From Nymphalis io (taxonomy: Eukaryota > Arthropoda > Insecta > Lepidoptera > Nymphalidae), in the NCBI RefSeq assembly GCF_905147045.1, contig NC_065898.1, positions 4,402,001-4,466,000 of the forward strand: 64,000 nucleotides of DNA, given 5' to 3'. Positions within the stretch are counted from its first letter, which is position 1. Every line of letters begins with the position of its first letter. Below the pieces are notes generated by a model. The model did no database searches. It was not told the DNA's origin and saw only the letters and a program-made list of their open reading frames with translations. Below, piece by piece: positions 23,201 to 34,084 of this stretch. Position numbers and translations under genes: made by a program.

Positions 23201-26200
23201 TATCCTTTAAGTGTTATAATAATTATTATAGTGTATGTCGCATACATTACTTTGACATATCACGAGCGTGTTCTGCAGTTTTTTTTTTCTATGTATATTT
23301 ATCAACAACAAACCAACACAATCTAAAGTTAAATATGATTTGCTTCTTTTAATTGTTCGTCTCTATATTCGTGTAGCTGTCACAACAGTTGTGCTGTTTG
23401 TAAAACGAAACGTCGAAACGAGGACGTTTTTCAAAACCCGTTTCTCGCACAGGCGAATGCCGGTGCGTTTCCTCAATGAATTTTGTACTCGAATGTTTTT
23501 TAGGCGATTTAATCGAATGACCGAAGTTTTTGTTCAATTACAAACACAAAGACTATCTCTATTGTGAATTCGTGTAGTTTTTTTTTTCTTTAAATATCAT
23601 GAATCACTTCCCCATTTTCTTCGTCGGCGCTATCGTTTGTAAGTGTCTCTTCGAACAAAATACATTATACAACCGGTAACCGTAATGGAAAATATTTTTT
23701 AATGCAAGCCATTAGCGCGAGACCACAATCCTCTCTGTAATTTCGGGTCTCACTTTTTTTAATCTCCGTGCCGGGTCTTGATGGGATTCTGAGCGACTGT
23801 CCATCGCGATCCTTATCTTAAAGTATAATAAGAAGAGACAGACGTTACTTATATTTTATTTAACGTCAAAAGTGATCGAACTGGTGCGATAAGGAGCTGG
23901 GAAGGAGAGATTTGTTTATGTCATTAATTATGTATATTATTTACGATTATAATCTTTTCAATGTACATAATTCGTGAGTAAATTTGGAATTTATAATTCT
24001 TTGATATTAGATTATTTTATCGTTGTCGGTTGGTCGTTTAAGTTTTGGTTGTTTAAATTAAAATTAAACGTCCAAGGTTGCAGCGAGATGTTATGTTTGG
24101 TTTGTTAGAATTGTAGGATTTTATTATCTTAGTCGGTTTTAAGTAACGTTTTCAAAGTAAGATGGTAATTGCCTTGTTAATTTGAATCCGTTGGCGGTTC
24201 GTTTGATCTCGGTAAAGTTGTCCGACTAGTGATTCAAAATCCGTCAACCCACGTAGTTAATCTCGCATAGACTTCTCAATTCATTTCAAAATTAAGATAT
24301 CACGTTCATTATATATTTCTAATTTATTGGAAGTCGTTCCGAGATTGATATTTGTGTCCGGTTTTTATTTAATACGATCGCTTTTTCTAAATTCGATTAA
24401 TAACTAATTGGAAACTTGATTTTTACGTATATAATGTGTCAATCGGGCGGGCTCACACTTTGATTAAAGACTACAGCTATAGTGATACGCTTATGTTGGA
24501 TGGAAAGTATGATAAACAGCCTATACTAACTTTCTTTTGTTTCAGTAATATTATTACACTAAATGCTTTAAAAAAAGATCTATATAAAAATATTAAAATC
24601 TAACGCTGTTTTATTCTTTTATAATTTGTAAAATACTTAATTTACTATGTTTTTCTGACTGCTGATGTATAAAATATTAGGTTTAAGGTCAGATTTGTCG
24701 AAGACCGCATGAGAACAATATATGCATATTATGTATTACTTCCAGCCGTGAGATTTCCTTATTGAAAAATTCAAGCGATAAAACTTGGTACCTCCTCCGG
24801 CTTATGTTCATGCGGTATTAAGTCGAGAGTATTGAGTAAAAGTTTTAATTTTACTCCAAAATAATCTCTATGTTAATTGTAATAAGAAATACTTTTGTGA
24901 GCATCCATGAAGCCAAACCGGTCACTGTCAATTCTAATATTTGCGTAAGGTTTAGGAAAGAGTTTCTCAGTATATTCATTCATGGACCTTCATTCAAAGA
25001 CGTTTTTAATTACAAAAAAAAACTATTTAAAACTTATGAAATATATTCATCTAAACAATCATTGAAGTACAGAAACATTTTGGCACGTATCGTATAATGA
25101 ATTATAAACAAGATTTGTAAAGAATGTAGGTGTAATAAATCTTAGCTATACCTTTACGACGCCGAGACACCATCATGTACAATCTTGATGAAACTAAAAA
25201 CCATCGTAACGCGAGACGTTTGAGGTCATTACACTTTTTTGTTTATCTTCCATAGTAATGATATATTATTTACGCGGCACATTCTTCGCATGACAACGAC
25301 GAAGAATTTAAGGACCTGGAACCATTATCATTAATGTGCTTCACTTGAGTCCCTCGCGTTTATCGCGCTCTTTGGACATTATAAGCCTAATTTAAATAAT
25401 TAAGGCCGTATTATATTCGAAATTAGTATCACGCATTAGCGGGATTGCATTTTATTTTATTTTGTCGAGTTGAATTTTAATACAATTTAAAAAATGCTTC
25501 ATTTCAGAAGATTGCAAAATTTATAAATGTTAAATACATAATCACATGTAATATAAAACTCCTCATAATCTCAAATGTTAGACGAAATACCTGACACTAT
25601 GCTTCGAACAAAAAGATCATATTAATTAATTTTGATGAATTGCAAATTTTATACTTCGGTTATAAAATTACATTTACCTTGAACTTTCTTAGTTCATAAT
25701 AAATGGACATTTCGCTCTTCTAATTTTATTTTATTAATTTGTAACTGTACGATTTTGAAATAAGAACAGTATTATTCTTTTAAGTTAACGTACAGCAAAT
25801 CATTAAATTCATCGGGACCGGCAACCTAATACCTCGCTACGTTAATAATATTAATCGAAGCGATTGGCCACAAAATGCTTTTAACGTAATTCGATTCGGC
25901 TGAACTGGAACTCTTGTGGAACGGAACCAAATAAAAATGATCTCGTCTGGCATTTCTATACCGCATTTATATCAGCAAGGTTTGTGTCGGTAGGGGTCAG
26001 AGAAGAATGGTGGGTGTAACGTACTCTCGTGCATGCTCCGTCTAAACTTGCCTTGAGAGTATAGGCTCAAATTACTCAGATCACGTTCAAGGTGGCTTTG
26101 CGCAAAATCGTGGTCACCGAAGTTAAATTCTGACGTCGGTATTCACAATGTTACGTGGAAAGATGACCAATTCGAAAATGGGTTGAACTTTCGATTATGT

Positions 26201-26594
26201 TGTATTAAAGAACATTTTACTTAATATAAGAGAATTGTTTGTTTTTTTTTGGTTCAGATGTATTTGATACATGCCTAACATACACAGTTACAGGTTAAGA
26301 TAATAGGATAACAATAATTAAATAATAACAAGTAAGTTCAATTAAAGTCTATCCGTGTCTTACCTGCATTTTGCAATATAACCGGTAAATACGGCCTGTT
26401 TTATATACGCGTAGCAATCTGGAACTTATGCTCGATACAACTCCTCCCATCCTCAGACATTTAATTAAACCACGATATTTTATGGCTTGAATCATTAAAA
26501 TGTTTTCGAAGAACGTTAAGAGTGTAATATTACGATATAAACTGTTGAACGAGGTTATAATAATTTGTACTCAATTTCACTTTCTTTGTTACAG

Positions 26595-27882
26595 GTACAT
26601 ACATTCTAAAGAGAAACCTTTCAAATGTACAGAATGTGGAAAAGGATTCTGTCAGTCGCGAACTCTAGCTGTTCACAAGATCCTTCATATGGAGGAGTCG
26701 CCACACAAATGTCCTGTCTGTAGTCGAAGTTTTAATCAGCGTTCTAATCTCAAAACCCATTTATTAACACATACCGATCATAAACCTTATGAATGCAACT
26801 CATGTGGAAAAGTATTCAGAAGAAATTGTGATTTGAGACGACACGCACTTACCCATGCTGTTGGTGATGTCCCTACAGGAGATGTTCTAGATGTTGGTGA
26901 AGAAGATATTGGCAGACCAGGATCACCTATTGAACCAGGATTTGATGATGAAGATCCTGAACTATCATCACCAGAACATTCACCAGTGAGAAGAGCACGT
27001 TCTTCTTCAATTGAAAGTACCGGAAGAGAACAAAGTGAAGAGAGACCACGACCTGTTTCACCGTCACCGGTAGAACGTACTCATTGCCATCATAATGAGC
27101 CTAGAGACAGGGCCAGTCCTTATACAATGCGACCGCAATACCAAGAGAAACATCGAATGCCGATTTCAGATTTATACGAAAAGCGAAGATTCACTACTGA
27201 CGAAATTATAGAAAAGGAAACACGCTACTCTGATTTACCTGAACATCCAATAAGGCATCCACAATTGCAAATCCGCCGAGACTTACATCATGTCCCACCA
27301 GATCCTTCAAAACTCGGTCAAATGGTTAGTCCGTCTATAGATCCAGGGCCTACGGGGATGTATCTAAGTCCATTTAGAAAAAGAAGTCATCCACCTGATA
27401 TTGGAGATAGTGTAAGAACTTGCGCAGCAGTATACCGGAGTCGTTCACCGGAACCGACAAACCTTACTATGCCCAGACCGCCGATTGTCAATAACGATGT
27501 TGTAATTGGTATACCATCCACAATTATGAATATACAGCCTTATCACAAGTTTGGATTACCATTGCCACCTCCTCACCCACAAATACCGTATGGACATATA
27601 TCTCATACAGTACTGGGGCCACAGCAAACAGTCGCTCAAGATTTAATTGTGAAGCATGTACCACCTAAAGACACAGCGCCGAGTACTTCAACAAGCGTTA
27701 CTAGTTGCAAAGATATATCACAAAGCAATTTAAAAGAAAATACAGATACAGATTCTAGTTTGATTGCGAAAGGTATTAAGAACATTGTTGGTATACAACC
27801 AAATGTGAACCTAAAGCCTGGAACGAGTCAGTCGAGTGGCCCCAAAAAAGGTTTTAGCATAGAAGAAATTATGAGACGTTAA
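26595..27882 (+). CDS. bowl: Bowl-like Odd-skipped family zinc-finger protein, C-terminal exon (fingers 2-5 and eh1 motif)
   Basis: Completes a 721-residue protein, close to the roughly 740 residues I recall for Drosophila Bowl. It contributes the end of finger 2 (His296), finger 3 (Cys304, Cys307, His320, His324), finger 4 (Cys332, Cys335, His348, His352) and finger 5 (Cys360, Cys363, His376, His380). Linkers HSKEKPF and HTDHKPY are of the usual kind. Five fingers exclude drm (two) and argue against odd (four); sob also has five, but this length fits bowl better. An acidic Ser/Pro segment follows (384-423), then a long disordered region. The extreme C terminus GFSIEEIMRR has an eh1-like core FSIEEIM at 713-719, expected to recruit the co-repressor Groucho. 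Known role of the family: a nuclear repressor whose stability is set by Lines and Drm. The stop is TAA at 27880-27882; no lesions are seen. Confidence 0.88.
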
Positions 27883-27921
27883 TTATTATAATACACAACA
27901 GTGATAAGGAATATTTTAGAT

Positions 27922-27929
27922 TGTAAATA
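27922..27929 (+). promoter_or_regulatory. Pumilio response element-like site in bowl 3' UTR
   Basis: TGTAAATA, 40 bases after the stop codon, fits the Pumilio consensus UGUANAUA. One site in AT-rich sequence can occur by chance. Confidence 0.35.
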
Positions 27930-28674
27930 AGTTATACTTTATTACTAATATAATTAGTGGTAATTTCTTGAGAAGTATTATTAGTTCGAAGTTTTAACAG
28001 TATAATGAAATGCTAGTGGTATGTTTGTATGTAATTGCGATGTCGATTTTGGTTTTCGTAAAGATCTCATAAGGTTTGTTTGTGCAGCGTTTTGTTTACG
28101 TCCAAATTTTAATAATTAATAGTATAGTTTATCAAAATTTTAGGCCATACCTAATGTTTAATTAGATTATATATTTAAAGTTCCAACGTATTGTTATAAT
28201 TTAATTTTGTCAAAAAATGAGATGTGACTGTTTGGTAATAACAATGAATGTGTTATTTATTATTTAAATAATTATAAGTTAATGAAAAGGCAATGATAGA
28301 TTATTTAGTTAAAAATTATTTACTAAGTATCTATGTGTTAGTGTTGTATAAAGATTAATTTTAAAAAGTAAAAGATTAAAATTACCTATTGAAATAAGAA
28401 TTTACGATGGATTTTTATATATTTTTTTTTTACAAATGTATGAAATTAATGAATTGTGATTTTCTAGCATTCTATTTGGTGCAATTAGTTCAAACATACA
28501 TACATTGTTCTTTTAATTATATATATATATATATAATCATTCTATATAGATTGTATCACATTCAATGACTTGTTGCTCAGATGTTATTTTTTTAATGTTA
28601 GTGTTACGTATTGAATTCAACTAATGTTACGTATGTACATTTTTTACTTTTTCTCTTATTATATTATGATGAAA

Positions 28675-28680
28675 AATAAA
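28675..28680 (+). terminator. Polyadenylation signal AATAAA of bowl
   Basis: First canonical AATAAA after the bowl stop codon, about 790 bases downstream, followed by a T-rich stretch (CTTTATTTCTTGTTATTTTC) suitable as a downstream element. Cleavage is expected shortly after, near 28700. Confidence 0.6.
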
Positions 28681-28700
28681 CTTTATTTCTTGTTATTTTC

Positions 28701-31065
28701 TCATCCTATTTAGTATGATTATAACTGTAACAAGCATTTGATTTATTGATTACTACATATATCAAGTAAAACAAGTAATTAATGACAAAATTACATCTTT
28801 AAGGACATCATATCAAGAAACGAAAGGAACAATTCAAATCAGCTAATTATACGATTAAGTCATATCGATATCTTATACTGCCGTCCTAATAATTACCCTG
28901 CTTAATAATCACTACCATTGCAACCACTAACAAAAAAAAGAATCAGAAAAACAAAAGATGTCCGTGACAGTCACGATTATAAGGATAAATATATAATGTA
29001 CTATAGACATCGTTATATAGATAACGGTATCCTTTTTTTTTTCATAATTTTTTTTTTTTTTGGTTACCGTTAACAATGATACTACACACAAATTACATAC
29101 ACGAAGGAAGAAAGAAATAACAAATATAAAAACAACCTAGAGCCGCTAATTCATCAAGTTTTCTTATCTGTAGACAGATCATCGTTTTCAAAAAATAACT
29201 TCCATATCATCGTAGATATGTCAAAAGACAATCTTACAATAAAAACAAGAACAGAGTGACTATTCTAAACACCTTTCCAATAAGAAAATTGGTGGTAAAA
29301 TCGAAATGACTTCTCTGACGTTTAGCCGGTTGCCAATCAAATAAATCTTATTGAGTATATTAACGGAAATTAAAGTATAAAAAAGTCTCACGATTCTAAT
29401 AAATAACAATTAAATATTCATACTGTTTAATTTATCAAAAACTGTATATATATCTCTCAATCGTATAATATAAAACATTAATAGGTTTTTATTAAATAAT
29501 TGCTATCATCGATAAACATTTATGTTTTAATGTATTTCTTATTATGCAAACTGCTCGTTTTAATTGGAATAAAATATATCTTGTATATAAAATTAGGTAC
29601 AAAACATAAATACAAAGCTGGCTAAGGACTCATCGTTTGAAAAGAAAGAAAGGTTTAAGCCTATTCCAACAAGCTATTCCAATGCAGTATTCCAAATAGA
29701 TTTGTATCCGACATATGCAAGTTTCCTCATAATGTTCTCTTACACGGTTAAGTACGAGATGAATGATATTATATAAACACAAATTGTCACATTAAGAAAT
29801 AAGTTTGGCAGGAAGTATAGAGGGAGAATATCAGAGTGGCTTGCACAAAGCCAAGTCTCCTCAACACAAGTTACACAGCAATCTAACAAGATCACCACCG
29901 TACTCATATATTTATATACTCATATAGTTGTGTTGTATTGTACTACGCTTATGACCAAACATAAAAATTATGAATCACAAACACCCTTATTAGCAAATAA
30001 AAATATTAATATTCCAAAAGTGTGTAAAACACAAGTGCACTCTCAATTCATCTCACTCTTTAACCCAATGAGAAGGTAAATCTTACATTACCGGGAAGCG
30101 TTTAAAAAGCGTTGAACGACTACATGATTTTCATGAAGCAGAGTGTAAACACTGTCAATCTGATTTCGAACCCAAACCAATAGATTTTTATTCGCGCGAC
30201 TCAGGAATTTGCAGATTTATAATTTATATACATATAACAACGATAAAATCATCTTAATACTTCATTTGTATTGAAAAATAAATATACGTTATTAAATATT
30301 TTTACATAAGGAAACAATATAAACATAAAATTGTAATAAGAATTTGTATCTTAATCCAACGTGTTCAAAATATTAAAAATTTTAAGCGAAAAGTGCTGCT
30401 TTTACGACAACCATTTTATGACGGGCGATACTTGAAACCATTATTGCTACTTAGGAATGTATGCAAATTGTCGGCCTCAGAATTAAAAATACAAAAAATA
30501 TATTTTTACGAGCGAATGTCATACCTTCGTCCATTCCGGCTTCGAGGTGAAAGTACTGTTGAATGCGCAATCAATAACGAACGAAATTATTCCGTACCGA
30601 GAGTGCGGCAAATTGCCGGACCAGCCAATGATTGATAGGAAGATGACAAACTTCTAGGAGAACATAAGTACCTTAGTAGTCGCTTAATTGGATCATTTCT
30701 TTGTTAAGCTATTTCCAAAAAATAAGAAATGTGTTCTGTCTCAATGTACTTTTCTTGTACTTCGATTGCTTTTAAAGCTACACGACTAATTTATATAAAA
30801 CACCGATAAGAGTAAACATATGAACGATCAAATATCCTAACTAATATTTTTTTTTATTTATAAATGTGAAAGTGCTTTTGTTTATTTGTTTGTAATAGTC
30901 TAATAGCCTTTAATTTGTTTAAAAAAAAACAAAATTAGCTGAATAGGTAAATAAATAACTATGATTATTTATTGATTAAGTAGGAATCTCGCAGCCAATA
31001 AATTGCTATAATTAATCTAACAATAATTAAATTATGTAGTATTTAAAGGTTTAAAGAAATATCTC
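28701..31065. other. Intergenic sequence, no supported gene
   Basis: AT-rich, with homopolymer T runs near 29031-29060. A very worn trace of family B (GGCTTGCACAAAGCC near 29837) and a TATAAATGTGAAAGTG start of a common arthropod repeat near 30860 are visible. A GC-richer patch at 30390-30640 has an 80-codon frame without recognisable protein features, so I do not call it a gene. Confidence 0.6.
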
Positions 31066-31075
31066 CACGTCTTAA

Positions 31076-31589
31076 GAAAAAAAAGCCGAGATGGCCTAGT
31101 GGTTAGAACGCATGAATCTTAACCGACGATCGTGGGTTCAAACCCGGGCAAACACCACTGAATTTTCATGTGCTTAATTTTTGATTATAATTCATCTCGT
31201 GCTTGACGGCGAAGGAAAACATCGTGAGGAAACTGCATGTGTCTAATTTCAATGAAATTATGCCACATTCTGCCAACTTATGTTCCGATTTGAAGGGTGA
31301 GTGAGCCAGTGTAATTACAGGCACAAGGGACATAACATCTTAGTTCCCAAGGTTGGTGGCGCATTGGTGATGTAAGCGATGGTTAACATTTCTTACAATG
31401 CCAATGTCTAAGGGCGTTTGGTGACCACTTAGCATCAGGTGGCCCATATGCTCGTCCGCCTTCCTATTCTATAAAAAAAAAACAACTCGCATTGGAGCAA
31501 CGTGGTGGAATAAGCTCCAAACCTTCTCCTCAAAAGGGAGAGGAGGCCGTAGCTCAGGAGTGGGACATTAACAGGCTGTTACTGTACTA
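31076..31589 (+). mobile_element. SINE family A copy interrupted by a nested family B insertion
   Basis: An intact tRNA-like head (GCCGAGATGGCCTAGTGG, B box GGTTCAAACCC) and the normal tail (GTGGGACATTAACAGGCTG) flank an unrelated block at about 31270-31482. The outer element has a 10-bp duplication, CACGTCTTAA, at 31066-31075 and 31590-31599. The order of events is therefore clear: SINE A inserted first, then family B landed in it. Confidence 0.88.
31270..31482 (+). mobile_element. 5'-truncated family B retroposon nested in SINE A
   Basis: Starts inside family B (TTCCGATTTGAAGGGTGAGTG) and runs through GTTCCCAAGGTTGGTGGCGC, ACAATGCCAATGTCTAAGGG and GTCCGCCTTCCTATTCTATA to a poly(A) tail. 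This copy fixes the true orientation of the family: the 3' end is the poly(A) side. 5' truncation plus poly(A) indicates target-primed reverse transcription. Confidence 0.85.
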
Positions 31590-31677
31590 CACGTCTTAAA
31601 AAATGGATTGTAATGTTTGACGCGGTTTGTATTTGACTTGACTCTTGATGGAATAATGTGGTTATACAAGTAAAGCA

Positions 31678-31850
31678 AAGTAACAGCCTGTGAATGTCCC
31701 AGTGCTGGACTAAGGCCTCCTCTTCTTTAGAGGAGATGGCTTGGAGCTTATTTCACCACGCTGCTGTAAAGTGGTTTGGTGGACACACACGTAGAAAAAG
31801 TTCAGTGAAATAAGACACATGTAGGTTTCCTCACAATAATGTGTCCAATA
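31678..31850 (-). mobile_element. SINE family A 3' part, minus strand
   Basis: Reads GTAACAGCCTGTGAATGTCC, then GGAGCTTATTTCACCACGCTG, and ends at TAGGTTTCCTCAC, the reverse complement of the distal two thirds of family A. It lacks the tRNA head and lies only about 90 bp from the previous family A copy in opposite orientation. Confidence 0.8.
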
Positions 31851-32921
31851 ATAATTTTTTGAACTTTTATTCTGTTCCTGACTTTACTTGTAAATTACTT
31901 ATGATAAGAACTAAACTGTTACTTAATTTATACTTTTTATTACAGACTCACTCATTGTACACATCAATACATATATGCTTAATAATAAAAAAAATAATGT
32001 AAAAGATAGCTAGTAGTCACTATCATCTTGATATTCAGTATGAAGGCGGATAAAAAAAATCTATCAAACTGTAAATAGAATATGTTATTATTTAAAAACA
32101 CGTTTTTTTATAATGAAGAAATCGCTTTGCCTCAAATCGGAAATGATCCTACAAGACTGAACCACCCGAGACCAATTTTTAAACTATATTAATATGACGT
32201 ATATTTTAAGCTTTTGACTGGTTGTAACTAGTAAAAGCTAGTTTGATTGCGTCATTGTATTCCTGAAAATTTTTAATACAGTATCGCGAAATCTTTTACA
32301 TAATTATGGATCCATTAGCTTAATGGAGTATATAAATACAGCAATACATGACCAAAATTCATACAACATTATCATTATTTTCCTTAAAATTTCTATTTTG
32401 CAACCACTTTTCAATGAATTTCGTACATGACTCCATATAATACCCGGATTCGAGCGGTACCATTTAATCGTAAATCTAACACGTGCGTTGAATTTAAAAT
32501 AACGAGTAGTTTTACATATAAATAACGCTGAGCGGGAAACCCGTTCATATAATCTTAACCACTGTAAGCTACGTGATGAGAAAATTTAGTTTCATCGTAA
32601 CTAACGATGATTGATACCATTACAAAAGTCAAGCTACAACGCTTAAACTTCTGTTAAGGTTTCATATTTCGAATTTGATCTCTCTGTGTAGCATTTTTTG
32701 GTGAAATAGAAGGCTACAAATATGCAATCATTATTATTATTACTATTGACTTATTTAATTTAAAAAAAAACAATACACTTAGATTAATTAAACTAAGTGA
32801 CACTAATTTGTTCTTAAAATGCTCTTAATAATAAGTTTTACCCTCGTTATAGTGCAGTCAACAAGTTCGTGCAATCATCGTCGTTTCTAATGTATATAAT
32901 TATAATATTGATATAATAGGA

Positions 32922-33229
32922 ATTAGAATTTTTTTTTTAATATAGAATAGGAAGGTGGAGGAGCAAATGTGCCATTTGATGGTATGTGGTCACCAATGCC
33001 CATAGACATTGGCATTGTAAGAAATGTTAACCATCGCTTACATAGCCAATGCGCCTCCAACCTTGGGAACTAAGATGTTATGTCCCTTGTGCCTGTAATT
33101 ACACTGGCTCACTCACCGGAACACAACTATACCTGTAAGTACTGCTGTTTTGCGGTTGAATATCTGACGAGTGGGTGGTACCTACCCAAACGAGCTTGCA
33201 CAAAGCCCTACCACCAGTGAACATACATA
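32922..33229 (-). mobile_element. Family B retroposon, near full length
   Basis: In window orientation it begins with a T run (the poly(A) complement), TATAGAATAGGAAGGTGG, then CACCAATGCCCATAGACATT, TTGGGAACTAAGATGTTATG, GTGGGTGGTACC and ends GCTTGCACAAAGCCCTACCACCAGTG. Moderately diverged from other copies, with a short gap where ACCCTTCAAACC is expected. Confidence 0.85.
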
Positions 33230-33349
33230 CAATTAGTGGTAATTCATATAATGTGGATGTTATCTTTACCAATATATTATGATCAGGCTATTACGAGTTT
33301 TAAAGACTAGCCTAGCGCAAGACATATTATAATGGACAACTGTACTATT

Positions 33350-33570
33350 TACTCAAAGGTTGCGCTAGTGCACTCTTTATTCCACACACTCTCATAATTT
33401 ATCAGAATGAATTCAGCCTCCAGACCATCGGCTTTATTAACTTCCAGAATCCGTGCTGTTTCCGAGAATGTCTCCATAGAAAAACTCAATAACTCTTTAC
33501 TGTCCCGACCAGGGGTTCGAACGGGATCTACGGCTTTACAAACTAACCACTAGCACAACGAGCAGTTTCA
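33350..33570 (-). mobile_element. Worn tRNA-derived SINE (family E)
   Basis: On the minus strand the head reads CTGCTCGTTGTGCTAGTGG with a B box-like CGTTCGAACCC, followed by TTATTGAGTTTTTCT, a CACGGATTCTGGAAGTT block and GAGAGTGTGTGGAATAAAGAG. These align with the better copies at 53845 and 61384. Old and diverged. Confidence 0.65.
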
Positions 33571-33861
33571 GTTTGCAATTTACCTAGTCGTGATGTCTGA
33601 GTCATTCAGAACATACTCTCATTGAATACAGAAACATGAGTAATATATAAGAGTAGTTTAACAGTTCGGTAAAATCAAAGCTACCGTCGTTATGAGTAAC
33701 AAACGGAAAACGTATAACGAATACTTAATTCTTGTTGTAACATATCCTTTTTATTACACATAGAAACGACTGACAAATGTCAGTTGTCAACACCGCTCAT
33801 AGTCATTTGCAGAGTCCCAATTATTAATCATTCCTTACTTATGAATAAATGTACTCTTAAA

Positions 33862-34080
33862 GATAGGCAGCTCGACATATGGTCTACCTGATAGTAAGCT
33901 GTCACCATCATCATGGACATTGGCTACGTGAGAAATATTAACTAAGATACTATATATGTAAATAAATGCGCCACCAACCATGGAACTAATATTTGGTGGT
34001 AGAATAATTATATGACTGCATGGTACCGACTAAGACAGGATTGCACAAAATTCTTTCACCAAGTAAAACTTAACTACAGC
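33862..34080 (-). mobile_element. Strongly diverged family B copy
   Basis: Recognisable by CTACCTGATAGTAAGCTGTC, CATGGACATTGGCTACGTGAG, GCGCCACCAACCATGGAAC and GATTGCACAAAATTC. Many substitutions and small deletions. Confidence 0.6.
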
Positions 34081-34084
34081 TTAC

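Larger units (their letters stand above)
3759..26594 (+). other. bowl: 22.8-kb phase-2 intron of bowl
   Basis: The donor GTGAGT at 3759 and the acceptor TTTCTTTGTTACAG ending at 26594 join AG to G and restore Arg293 followed by YIHSKEKPF. This completes finger 2 (second His at 296), so the junction is well supported. The intron is AT-rich. I see only one reasonably fresh but 5'-truncated SINE (16776-16943) and worn retroposon remnants, listed separately. Stretches 3883-8597, 8717-14876 and 20270-26594 contain no gene or clear repeat that I can support. The short frames in them have low-complexity translations. The size and low insertion load suggest regulatory content, which is inference. Confidence 0.9.
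27883..28700 (+). other. bowl: Probable bowl 3' UTR
   Basis: AT-rich sequence from the stop codon to just past the first canonical AATAAA. It contains a Pumilio-type site and a short (TA)n run near 28519-28536. The 3' end is inferred from the signal, not from transcripts. Confidence 0.55.

Noticed and set aside
23268..23567. 99-codon hydrophobic-start frame in the bowl intron
   Set aside because: Low-complexity start, Arg/Phe-rich remainder with no motif, and an equally long frame on the other strand; treated as chance.
28519..28536. (TA)n run in the bowl 3' UTR as a regulatory element
   Set aside because: Simple-sequence run, common in this AT-rich genome.
30393..30635. 80-codon frame in a GC-richer patch
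   Set aside because: No known family, no splice signals noted, no neighbouring gene; composition alone is not enough.
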